Notes: generated by a model not told the origin, from the letters alone. A stretch of 7,968 nt of DNA from Candidatus Saccharibacteria bacterium UBA2866 (GCA_002350545.1 DEEY01000020.1:24894-32861); one strand, 5' to 3'. Counted from the first letter of the stretch, positions 1 to 5,925 are shown. Program-made: numbers and translations.

Positions 1-1
1 T

Positions 2-661
2 TCTTGCACCCGTACTATCGGTATTATTAAGGAGTTTGACAACGAGTCAGTGCATCCGGAAATACGAAGGGTGTTAAAGGAAAAATGTGATTTGTTAAAA
101 TCTAAGGGGCACGAGATTGTAGAGCTAGAAATGCCAGCTTTGAAGTATGGTTTGGCGGCATATTATATCCTAGTGCCTGCCGAAGTGGCGTCGAATTTGT
201 CGCGTCATGATGGGGTAAGGTATGGGTTTAGATCCAAAAAAGCCGTGGATGTGGATTCAATGTACGGCGAGACGCGTAGTGAAGGATTTATGCCAGAAAA
301 CAAGCGCCGGATTATGATTGGCAACTTTGTGTTGTCTTCTGGGTTTTACGATGCTTATTTCTTAAAAGCGGCTAAGGCTAGAACTTTGATTGTAAAAGAA
401 TATGCAAAAGCTTTTGAGCAATGTGATTTTATTCTAACACCAGTATCGCCGAATCCAGCATTTAAACTGGGAGAGAAAGTAGATGATCCGGTGGCGATGT
501 ACTTAGAAGACGTAATGAGCGTATCTTTGAATCTCGCTGGAGTACCAGGGCTTGCGATTCCAGCCGGTGAAACCAAAGAAGGTTTGTCGCTTGGTTTACA
601 GTTAGTTGGCCCCCGCCGAAGCGATAAGGCGCTACTCGAATTTGCAAAGGAGCTTAGGTAA
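2..661 (+). CDS. gatA: Glutamyl/aspartyl-tRNA amidotransferase subunit A, C-terminal part (5' end outside the window)
   Basis: GatA is the amidase subunit of GatCAB. It releases ammonia from glutamine so that GatB can convert Glu-tRNA(Gln) or Asp-tRNA(Asn) to the amidated form in the cytoplasm. The frame is open from the window's first codon, so this is the C-terminal 219 residues of a protein that is usually about 480 aa. The Ser-cisSer-Lys catalytic triad lies upstream and cannot be checked. Family signatures visible in order are the KRRIMIGNFVLSSGFYDAY block, the ILTPVSPNPAF segment, the MYLEDV...NLAGVPGLAIPAG block and the closing GLSLGLQLVGP. An ATG at position 50 is internal and not a start. 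The stop codon TAA shares its last base with the ATG of the next gene (TAATG), so the two are probably translationally coupled. gatC is not in the window and may lie upstream. Confidence 0.95.
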   Translation, partial: SCTRTIGIIKEFDNESVHPEIRRVLKEKCDLLKSKGHEIVELEMPALKYGLAAYYILVPAEVASNLSRHDGVRYGFRSKKAVDVDSMYGETRSEGFMPENKRRIMIGNFVLSSGFYDAYFLKAAKARTLIVKEYAKAFEQCDFILTPVSPNPAFKLGEKVDDPVAMYLEDVMSVSLNLAGVPGLAIPAGETKEGLSLGLQLVGPRRSDKALLEFAKELR

Positions 662-1080
662 TGGATGGCGGAGTAATCACTTTTATTGTGGCCATTTTAA
701 TTGTGGCGGTTTTGGTATTCTTGGCGATTTTATTAACTGGTAAACGTGGTTATACGTTTAATAAACAGGCCTATCAAACTAGATTTTTGGAGATAGAAAA
801 CAAACTAAAACAAGACAACCCAGCCTCCTATGTCACAACAGTGATTAATGGCGACAAACTACTCGATAAGGCAATGATGGAGATGGGTGTACCAGGCAAA
901 ACGATGGGCGACAGATTGAAAAAATGTGGTGATAAATTTACGAATCTAAACGGAGTATGGCAGGCGCATAAACTGAGAAATGCGATTGCACATGAAACAG
1001 ACATCGAGGTAAGTTACCGACGAGCGTTTAACGCGCTTCAGATTTATAAACAAGCATTAAAGGATTTAGGAGCGATATGA
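661..1080 (+). CDS. Membrane-anchored HEPN-like protein between gatA and gatB
   Basis: This 139-aa protein is not recognised as a named family member. Residues about 5-26 form one strongly hydrophobic helix (VITFIVAILIVAVLVFLAIL) followed by the positive GKRGY, which suggests an N-terminal anchor with the rest in the cytoplasm. Residues about 35-139 look all-helical and contain WQAHKLRNAIAH, with R106-N-A-I-A-H111 matching the R-x4-H signature of HEPN domains; many HEPN proteins are RNases or RNA-binding. A Shine-Dalgarno AAAGGAG (646-652) sits 8 nt before the ATG. The start overlaps the gatA stop by one base and the TGA stop overlaps the gatB start (ATGA), so production is tied to both amidotransferase subunits. 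That placement suggests a link to tRNA amidation or RNA metabolism, but this is inference. It could equally be a passenger, and HEPN is called from the motif alone. Confidence 0.85.
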   Translation: MDGGVITFIVAILIVAVLVFLAILLTGKRGYTFNKQAYQTRFLEIENKLKQDNPASYVTTVINGDKLLDKAMMEMGVPGKTMGDRLKKCGDKFTNLNGVWQAHKLRNAIAHETDIEVSYRRAFNALQIYKQALKDLGAI

Positions 1081-2594
1081 AATATATTCCGACGATTGGT
1101 ATTGAGTGTCATGTGCAGCTTTGCACGAAAACAAAACTGTTTTCTGAAGTAGATAACGATGCGCGTGGCAAGGAGCCGAACTCCTGTGTCTCACCAGTAG
1201 ATTATGCAATGCCGGGAATGTTGCCGCGCTTGAATGGCGAAGCAATCAAATTTGCGATTCGGGCAGGACGTGCGATGAATTGCGAAATTAATCCCTATTC
1301 TAGATTTGACCGAAAACACTATTTTTATCCGGATTCGCCAAAAGGTTACCAGATTTCACAGTTTTACCATCCGATTATTGGGCCTGGCTTCGTAGAATTA
1401 CCATCGGGCACGAAAGTCAGGATTGAGCATGCGCACCTTGAAGGTGATGCGGGAAAATTAACGCATTTTGATACATATTCCTTAGTAGATTTGAACCGCG
1501 TAGATACGCCTTTGATTGAAATTGTGTCAATGCCGGATATTCACTCTGCAAAAGACGTACATGATTATTGCAAAGAACTCTGGCGATTAATGTGTTATGC
1601 GGGCGTAACCTACGGTGACTTGTATAACGGTAATATGCGATTTGACGTAAACGTGTCAGTGGCACCAGAAGGCTCTGATGAACTTGGTACACGAGCAGAG
1701 GTGAAAAATTTAAACTCATTTAGGTCGGCTGAAAGAGCGGCAGAATACGAAATTAAGAGGCAGACTAAATTACTAGAAAAAGGTGAAAAAGTCGTACAAG
1801 AAACTCGTGGATGGAATGACGCAACAGGAACAACCACCGGACAGAGATCTAAAGAAGAGGCGAAGGATTATCGCTATATGCCAGAGCCAGATATTCCACC
1901 GATTCATCTTTCGGATGAGTTTATCGCTGAGGAATCGGCGAAGTTACCACTGATGCCGGCGGATTATCGAAAGTTGTTTGATGGCGTCATTAAACCAGAT
2001 ATACTAGAGGTTTTACTTGACTATCCACAACTAATGAACAGTCTTCGAGAACTAAGCACTAGAGAAGACGGCTTTCTCGGGGACGGGTCGCTCGCGCCCG
2101 TCGTCACGGGGCTCGCGCCCTCATCCTCGGTCGTAACCTCCGGAAGCCCCTCAAAAGCATCTTCTCTAGTGCTTCTGATTTCTAATCTGTTTGCTTCAGT
2201 GTTGCTAGCGGAAGAGAAGTCGGCGGAATACTTAAATGATTTGCCGTCGGCAAAAGAGCTTAATGAGCTAGCTGAAATGAATATTAAAAAGGAACTATCT
2301 TCGACGGCGACAAAGGAAGTGTTCTTAAGACTATTTGACCCGCAAATGAAGGGGCGGGGCGCAAAACAGATTGCAAAGGAATTGGGTCTGATCCAAGAAA
2401 ATGATTTAGGGGCGCTAGAAAAGATTGTCGACACAGTATTAGCCAAACCGGAAACCCAAAAGGCGCAGGATGATTTTAGGGCTGGACAAGAAAAAGTAAT
2501 CGGATTCTTGGTTGGGCAAGTTATGAAGGAATCGCATGGCAAGGCTAACCCAGCGGCGGTGCAAGAAATTTTAAGAAAAAAATTGACAAAATAA
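1077..2594 (+). CDS. gatB: Aspartyl/glutamyl-tRNA amidotransferase subunit B, with an in-frame palindromic insertion
   Basis: GatB binds the misacylated tRNA, activates the side-chain carboxyl with ATP and transamidates it using ammonia delivered from GatA. Family signatures include the N-terminal IPTIGIECHVQL, then AMPGMLPRLN, FDRKHYFYPDSPKGYQISQ, the metal/active-site region IEHAHLEGDAGKL, MRFDVNVSV, KNLNSFR, QETRGW and DYRYMPEPDIPPI. The helical domain and the C-terminal YqeY-like tail (about residues 415-505) are present. The protein is 505 aa; GatB is usually about 470-480. The excess matches roughly residues 326-366, a Gly/Ser/Ala/Pro/Val-rich, low-complexity stretch encoded by the palindromic element at 2054-2174. 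The frame is intact across it, so the protein is probably functional with an extra loop in the helical domain. The ATG overlaps the upstream stop (ATGA) and has AGGAG at 1068-1072. Confidence 0.96.
   Translation: MKYIPTIGIECHVQLCTKTKLFSEVDNDARGKEPNSCVSPVDYAMPGMLPRLNGEAIKFAIRAGRAMNCEINPYSRFDRKHYFYPDSPKGYQISQFYHPIIGPGFVELPSGTKVRIEHAHLEGDAGKLTHFDTYSLVDLNRVDTPLIEIVSMPDIHSAKDVHDYCKELWRLMCYAGVTYGDLYNGNMRFDVNVSVAPEGSDELGTRAEVKNLNSFRSAERAAEYEIKRQTKLLEKGEKVVQETRGWNDATGTTTGQRSKEEAKDYRYMPEPDIPPIHLSDEFIAEESAKLPLMPADYRKLFDGVIKPDILEVLLDYPQLMNSLRELSTREDGFLGDGSLAPVVTGLAPSSSVVTSGSPSKASSLVLLISNLFASVLLAEEKSAEYLNDLPSAKELNELAEMNIKKELSSTATKEVFLRLFDPQMKGRGAKQIAKELGLIQENDLGALEKIVDTVLAKPETQKAQDDFRAGQEKVIGFLVGQVMKESHGKANPAAVQEILRKKLTK
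2054..2174. repeat. Palindromic, in-frame translated insertion element within gatB
   Basis: The two ends are perfect 15-bp inverted repeats: AAGCACTAGAGAAGA at 2054-2068 and its complement at 2160-2174. Pairing continues inward after a small bulge with GCTTT (2071-2075) against AAAGC (2154-2158), then GGGG (2079-2082) against CCCC (2147-2150). A nested hairpin GACGGG/CCCGTC spans 2082-2102, and GCTCGCGCCC occurs twice (2090-2099 and 2111-2120). The inner 91 bases are about 69% G+C by hand count, well above the surrounding gatB. The size, long terminal inverted repeats, foreign composition and in-frame position inside a core gene resemble Rickettsia palindromic elements or a MITE. No transposase or clear target duplication is visible. 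Other copies in the genome are predicted but cannot be checked here. Confidence 0.8.
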
Positions 2595-2611
2595 TTAATC
2601 TATGATAAAAT
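2583..2611 (+). promoter_or_regulatory. Sigma-70-type promoter at the gatB 3' end
   Basis: A perfect -35 TTGACA (2583-2588) is followed by a 17-base spacer and a -10 TAAAAT (2606-2611). The -35 lies in the last gatB codons and stop. The predicted start, near 2618, falls just before a hairpin (CGACCAC 2620-2626 with GTGGTTG 2632-2638). The first gene downstream, fusA, has its own promoter, so this one appears to drive the candidate RNA in the gap. Confidence 0.75.
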
Positions 2612-2617
2612 AGTTAT

Positions 2618-2895
2618 ATCGACCACTTTTTGTGGTTGTTGGCTTAGTCATTGTCCACGGGTGTCTGACCCCCAGCACTCGTGGACAGGTTCTTTACTAA
2701 TAAGGAAGGAAAAGACTGTAAATAGGTTAGTTTTAGGGATTTTTGATTATTCTACTGTCCACAAATATTCAATTCAAGACTGAACGCAATGCTACAAGAA
2801 TTACTTCGTTTCCGTGTATCATAATAACCGCCCCATCTAGCCTATGTATGTCTTTCTTTTCTAAATAGGCCGGTGCTCATTTGCACCGGCCATTT
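2618..2895 (+). ncRNA. Candidate structured non-coding RNA or long leader RNA between gatB and fusA
   Basis: The 388-bp gatB-fusA gap holds no gene I can support, but it is bounded by a near-consensus promoter (2583-2611) and a terminator-like hairpin (2868-2895), giving a transcript of about 280 nt. Visible helices are a 5' hairpin (2620-2626/2632-2638) and TGTCCACG (2652-2659) with CGTGGACA (2680-2687). The strand GTGGACAG (2681-2688) can instead pair with CTGTCCAC (2755-2762). These last two pairings exclude each other, as in a conformational switch. I tried to match tmRNA, RNase P RNA, SRP RNA and 6S RNA signatures and none fitted. It could be an unknown sRNA or an attenuator-type leader of fusA. 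The class is unknown; existence of the transcript is inferred from signals only. Confidence 0.5.
2868..2895 (+). terminator. Intrinsic terminator-like hairpin upstream of fusA
   Basis: A perfect 9-bp stem, GGCCGGTGC (2868-2876) with GCACCGGCC (2883-2891), has a 6-base loop and is followed by ATTTTAAT. The stem is strong but the T run is short, so termination may be partial. GCCTAT at 2840-2845 can pair with ATAGGC (2865-2870), which would compete with the base of the stem. Confidence 0.65.
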
Positions 2896-2909
2896 TAATG
2901 TGATATAAT
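2881..2909 (+). promoter_or_regulatory. Predicted fusA promoter overlapping the upstream hairpin
   Basis: A perfect -10 TATAAT (2904-2909) lies 17 bases after TTGCAC (2881-2886), a partial -35 match located in the loop and 3' arm of the terminator hairpin. It would give a fusA leader of about 67 nt. The -10 is convincing; the -35 is weak. Confidence 0.6.
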
Positions 2910-2982
2910 TGATAGTAATGAGTCTTTTTTGAGCGTGGAAATCTTAAATTAGACAATTTAATAATAAATTATAAAGGAGCAT

Positions 2983-5079
2983 ATGGCTGACATAAAAGAT
3001 TTAAGTAAGCTGCGAAATATCGGGATTATTGCTCATATTGACGCTGGCAAAACTACGACCTCAGAGGCGATTTTGTATCGCACGGGGCTTAAACATAAAA
3101 TCGACCTAGTGAAGGGTGGCACCGGTGGTGCTGATACCGACTGGATGGAGCAGGAAAAGGAGCGTGGTATTACAATTACCTCCGCTGCTGTAACTGTTTA
3201 TTGGAAAAATCATCAAATTAACATTATCGATACCCCGGGACACATCGACTTTACCGCTGAGGTGGAGCGTTCGCTTCGCGTGCTTGATGGCGCAGTAGTG
3301 GTATTTGACGGTAAAATGGGAGTGGAGGCGCAGTCTGAAACTGTGTGGCGTCAGGCTACTAAGTATGGCGTGCCACGGATTTGTTTTGTAAACAAAATCA
3401 ACCAAATTGGTGGTGATTTTTATAAATCGCTCGATTCGATTCACAAGCGCCTTTCTAAGAATGCGGTAGCAATTCATCTTCCTATTGGTTTTGAAAAAGA
3501 TATTTGCGGTGTAGTAGATTTGATTGATATGAAGGCTTATACCTACAAGGACTATGCCGACCATGAACTTACTGTGGGTGAAATTCCAGCAGATATGGTA
3601 GAAAAAGCCAAAAATGCTCGTTCAATGCTAATTGAGGAAGCGGTTCAAGCCGACGAAGCCTTGATGGAGAAATTCTTTAGTGAAGGCGAAGACGCGATCA
3701 CAGAAGCTGAGCTTAAAGCGGCTCTACGCAAGCGCGTACTCGATGGTGACTTCTTCCTAGTAACCGGTGGCGATGGTCGTGGTGTGATTGTTGAGAAAGT
3801 GCTTGACCTCATGACTGATTATTTACCTTCACCACTTGATCGTGATCAAGGTCAAACCGTTGGAATTGATCCAAAAACTGGTGACCAAATCGTCCGCAAG
3901 GCTGACAACTCAGAGCCACTTACTGCACTTGCCTTTAAGATTGCAACGGATCCGTTTGTGGGTAAGTTAATCTTTATCCGCGTTTACGCTGGCAAATTGA
4001 AGTCTGGTGATACGATTTTGAATGCTTCTACTGGTGATAAGGAGCGAGTCGGACGTTTGGTACGAATGCACGCAAACGACCGGAAGGATATTTCGGAAAT
4101 TGGCGCCGGCGATATTGCTGCGGTGGTAGGCCTCAAGAACTGTACCACTGGTACAACACTCTGTGCACCTGCTCACCCGATTTTGCTAGAATCAATCGAA
4201 TTCCCAGATCCACCAGTATCAATTGCAGTGGAGCCAAAGACCAAAGCCGACCAAGAGAAAATGGGCATCGGACTCTCGAAGATGGCTGAAGAAGACCCGA
4301 CTTTCCGGGTACATACCGACGAAGAGACTGGGCAGACCATTATCTCAGGTATGGGCGAGCTTCACCTTGAAATTATTATTGATCGTTTGAAGAGGGAACA
4401 TAACGTAGAAGCTAACACTGGTGCACCTCAGGTGGCTTACCGCGAAACAATTCGTGGCACTGCTGAAGCTCAGGGTAAGCACATCAAGCAGTCTGGTGGT
4501 CGTGGTCAGTATGGTGACGTTTGGATTAAATTTGAGCCAAATGAGCCAGGAAAAGGCTTTGAATTTATCGACCAGATTAAAGGTGGTGTGGTGCCTCAGG
4601 AATATCGCAAGCCGGTACAAAAGGGTGTCGAAGACACTTTGGCTGGTGGTGTGATTGCTGGTTATCCAGTAGTTGATGTTAAAGCGACGCTTTATGATGG
4701 TTCGTATCACGATGTTGACTCCTCGGAGCTCGCGTTTACCTTGGCAGGTTCCTTGGCTACCCGTGAAGGTATCAAGAAAGCTAACCCAGTACTGCTTGAG
4801 CCGGTGATGAAACTTGAAATTACCACTCCTGAAGAATTCATGGGCGACGTAATTGGTGATATTAACTCTCGCCGCGGTCGGATTGACGAAATGGAAGATT
4901 TGAACGGTGGCGCTAAGTTAATCAAGGCGTTTTGTCCTTTGGCTAACTTGTTTGGATACACCGGCGATCTTCGCGGTATGACCCAGGGGCGGGCTGCTTC
5001 TTCAATGGAGCTTTTCGCTTACGAGGAAGTACCACCGAATGTGGCTCAAGAGATCATTGAGCAGAGGAATTCGAAGTAA
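2983..5079 (+). CDS. fusA: Elongation factor G
   Basis: EF-G is the ribosomal GTPase that drives translocation of tRNA and mRNA, and with RRF splits ribosomes. At 698 aa it has the normal length and all five domains. G1 is AHIDAGKTT (residues 17-25), switch I contains EKERGITITSAA, and G3 is DTPGHIDF (83-90). Domain II follows around 310-400, III around 410-485, domain IV starts near GGRGQYGDVWIKFEP (about residue 505), and domain V includes EFMGDVIGDINSRRGRI. One oddity: the guanine-specificity motif NKxD reads NKIN (137-140, positions 3391-3402), so the usual Asp is Asn. AAAGGAG at 2973-2979 precedes the ATG with a short 3-nt gap. The gene is a single unit with its own predicted promoter and terminator, separate from rpsL/rpsG. 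Confidence 0.98.
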   Translation: MADIKDLSKLRNIGIIAHIDAGKTTTSEAILYRTGLKHKIDLVKGGTGGADTDWMEQEKERGITITSAAVTVYWKNHQINIIDTPGHIDFTAEVERSLRVLDGAVVVFDGKMGVEAQSETVWRQATKYGVPRICFVNKINQIGGDFYKSLDSIHKRLSKNAVAIHLPIGFEKDICGVVDLIDMKAYTYKDYADHELTVGEIPADMVEKAKNARSMLIEEAVQADEALMEKFFSEGEDAITEAELKAALRKRVLDGDFFLVTGGDGRGVIVEKVLDLMTDYLPSPLDRDQGQTVGIDPKTGDQIVRKADNSEPLTALAFKIATDPFVGKLIFIRVYAGKLKSGDTILNASTGDKERVGRLVRMHANDRKDISEIGAGDIAAVVGLKNCTTGTTLCAPAHPILLESIEFPDPPVSIAVEPKTKADQEKMGIGLSKMAEEDPTFRVHTDEETGQTIISGMGELHLEIIIDRLKREHNVEANTGAPQVAYRETIRGTAEAQGKHIKQSGGRGQYGDVWIKFEPNEPGKGFEFIDQIKGGVVPQEYRKPVQKGVEDTLAGGVIAGYPVVDVKATLYDGSYHDVDSSELAFTLAGSLATREGIKKANPVLLEPVMKLEITTPEEFMGDVIGDINSRRGRIDEMEDLNGGAKLIKAFCPLANLFGYTGDLRGMTQGRAASSMELFAYEEVPPNVAQEIIEQRNSK

Positions 5080-5101
5080 CTCCTAGCCTGATACCAGAAA
5101 T

Positions 5102-5130
5102 CGCCTCTCTTTATAGGAGGGGCGGTTTTT
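5102..5130 (+). terminator. fusA intrinsic terminator
   Basis: CGCCTCT (5102-5108) pairs with AGGGGCG (5118-5124), with one G-U pair, a 9-base loop and a following TTTTT. It begins 22 bases after the fusA stop. The -35 box of the next gene starts one base after the T run. Confidence 0.85.
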
Positions 5131-5131
5131 A

Positions 5132-5160
5132 TTGACTTTTTATAGTGTTTATGTTATAAT
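5132..5160 (+). promoter_or_regulatory. Promoter of the 43-aa small gene
   Basis: TTGACT (5132-5137), a 17-base spacer that starts with a T run, then TATAAT (5155-5160). It is the first of three similar promoters in this window (also at 5926 and 6505). The leader to the start codon is about 88 nt and may fold weakly (GCACC near 5180 with GGTGC near 5229). Confidence 0.8.
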
Positions 5161-5254
5161 TAGGTTATACCGTGTTGTTTGCACCGAAGTGAGCAATGTG
5201 ATGTGGTTGAAGCTTATTAGCCGTTAGTTGGTGCTGTAAAAGGAGGGAAGTAAT

Positions 5255-5386
5255 ATGACAGCAATAGAAAAGGAATTGATCGCAGAAACACTGAAGGAAA
5301 AATTCGAAAGAGACCAGGAAGAAAAGATGAGGAAACGCCAGATGCTCGAGGGGGGCTCGTGGATGATAACGGCAACCCCCCGGTAA
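5255..5386 (+). CDS. Small highly charged protein (43 aa), function unknown
   Basis: The product, which starts MTAIEKELIAETLKEKFERD and ends in MITATPR, is not recognised. Residues 4-32 are rich in Glu, Lys and Arg with a heptad-like pattern, suggesting one amphipathic helix; the last eleven residues are neutral and probably unstructured. There is no signal peptide or membrane segment. Evidence that it is real is contextual but strong: AAAAGGAGGG (5238-5247) is the best Shine-Dalgarno in the window, spaced about 8 nt from the ATG, with a near-consensus promoter upstream and a near-perfect terminator starting 17 bases after the stop. Its 3' end contains GGGGGG/CCCCCC runs that could pair within the mRNA. 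The overlapping minus-strand frames lack any such signals. Alternatively, the transcript could act mainly as an RNA with the peptide secondary. Confidence 0.7.
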   Translation: MTAIEKELIAETLKEKFERDQEEKMRKRQMLEGGSWMITATPR

Positions 5387-5403
5387 AGAGAGGGTAACAA
5401 AAT

Positions 5404-5433
5404 CCCCGAAGCACTTGCTTCGGGGTCTTTTTT
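5404..5433. terminator. Bidirectional intrinsic terminator between the 43-aa gene and rpsJ
   Basis: A perfect 9-bp stem, CCCCGAAGC (5404-5412) with GCTTCGGGG (5417-5425), has a 4-base loop and TCTTTTTT on the plus strand. On the minus strand the stem is followed by ATTTTG, so it can also end the convergent rpsJ transcript. Confidence 0.9.
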
Positions 5434-5446
5434 ATGCTTAGGTTTT

Positions 5447-5779
5447 TTACATCTTGATTTCTGCGTCGACGCCGGCTGGGAGAGAAAGATTCTGTAAACT
5501 CTCGATGGTCTTAGGAGTGGCGCCACTGATATCGATTAGACGCTTGTGGACCTTCATTTCGAAAGCCTCACCACCGGTTTTATACACATGTGGAGATTTG
5601 ACCACTGTGAAGGTGGAACGCTTAGTAGGTAGCGGAATTGGCCCGCTAACGGTAGCGCCAGTACGAATAGCGGTGTCTACAATTTGCTTAGCGCTTTGGT
5701 CAATTACGCGGTGATCGTAAGCCTTTAAGCGAATACGAATCTTAAGACCCTCTTGTTTTTTGGATTTGGATTCTGCCAT
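5447..5779 (-). CDS. rpsJ: 30S ribosomal protein S10
   Basis: S10 is a component of the 30S head and, in other bacteria, a NusE-type partner in antitermination complexes. The 110-aa product carries the core signatures IRIRLKAYDHRVIDQSAK, IVDTAIRTGATVSGPIPLPT and the HKRLIDI strand, ending in DAEIKM. It has a slightly extended lysine-rich N-terminus (MAESKSKKQEG); typical S10 is about 102 aa. The ATG at 5779 is supported by AAAGGA at 5787-5792 about 7 nt upstream. It normally heads the S10 ribosomal operon or follows tuf; here it is alone, points against fusA and tuf, and has its own promoter, leader hairpin and shared terminator. That isolation is clear from the sequence; its regulatory meaning is not. 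Confidence 0.97.
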   Translation of the reverse strand: MAESKSKKQEGLKIRIRLKAYDHRVIDQSAKQIVDTAIRTGATVSGPIPLPTKRSTFTVVKSPHVYKTGGEAFEMKVHKRLIDISGATPKTIESLQNLSLPAGVDAEIKM

Positions 5780-5795
5780 TATTTTGTCCTTTCTG

Positions 5796-5829
5796 GTCCG
5801 ATAACCTCTAAGACATGAGTTGTTCGGAC
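5796..5829 (-). promoter_or_regulatory. Hairpin in the rpsJ leader
   Basis: In the minus-strand transcript GTCCGA and TCGGAC (5824-5829 and 5796-5801) pair perfectly, and the interior AACTC can pair with GAGGTT around one bulge. The hairpin ends about 4 bases before the Shine-Dalgarno, so it could affect ribosome access. An autoregulatory role is only a possibility. Confidence 0.5.
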
Positions 5830-5850
5830 TTGATGATTATTATTAACGTG

Positions 5851-5886
5851 CCTTGATTATAACATAATAGATTGCGATAATCAAGG
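5851..5886. repeat. Inverted repeat that contains the rpsJ promoter
   Basis: CCTTGATTAT (5851-5860) and ATAATCAAGG (5877-5886) are perfect 10-bp inverted copies 16 bases apart. They contain the -10 and -35 boxes of the rpsJ promoter and, by symmetry, a similar pair on the plus strand (TTGATT 5853-5858, GATAAT 5876-5881). Confidence 0.8.
5856..5884 (-). promoter_or_regulatory. rpsJ promoter
   Basis: Read on the minus strand: -35 TTGATT (5884-5879), a 17-base spacer, -10 TATAAT (5861-5856). It would give a leader of about 70 nt carrying the 5796-5829 hairpin. Both boxes lie within the flanking inverted repeat. Confidence 0.75.
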
Positions 5887-5925
5887 GGGAAATTGGACAA
5901 AATCCCAAAAAATTAGTGTTTATAC

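Noticed and set aside
2041..2180. A frameshift or sequencing error in gatB to explain the odd amino acids
   Set aside because: The frame is continuous, family-like sequence resumes in the same frame (ISNLFASVLLAEE), and the inverted repeats explain the block better.
2021..2542. A 173-codon open frame on the minus strand inside gatB
   Set aside because: It is antisense to a clear gatB frame, has no Shine-Dalgarno or family signature, and is long partly because the palindromic element is open on both strands.
2789..2824. An 11-codon peptide frame (MLQELLRFRVS) in the gap
   Set aside because: There is no Shine-Dalgarno before it, and frames this short are expected by chance.
2618..2895. tmRNA, RNase P RNA, SRP RNA or 6S RNA in the gatB-fusA gap
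   Set aside because: No tRNA-like end or tag frame, no GAGGAAAGTCC-type RNase P core, no SRP domain IV loop with flanking stem, and the ends do not pair as in 6S RNA.
5217..5526. Minus-strand open frames across the 43-aa gene and its terminator
   Set aside because: They run through the bidirectional terminator and the rpsJ 3' end and lack promoter or ribosome-binding signals.
5454..5714. A plus-strand 86-codon frame opposite rpsJ
   Set aside because: It is a shadow of the certain S10 coding sequence and has no expression signals.
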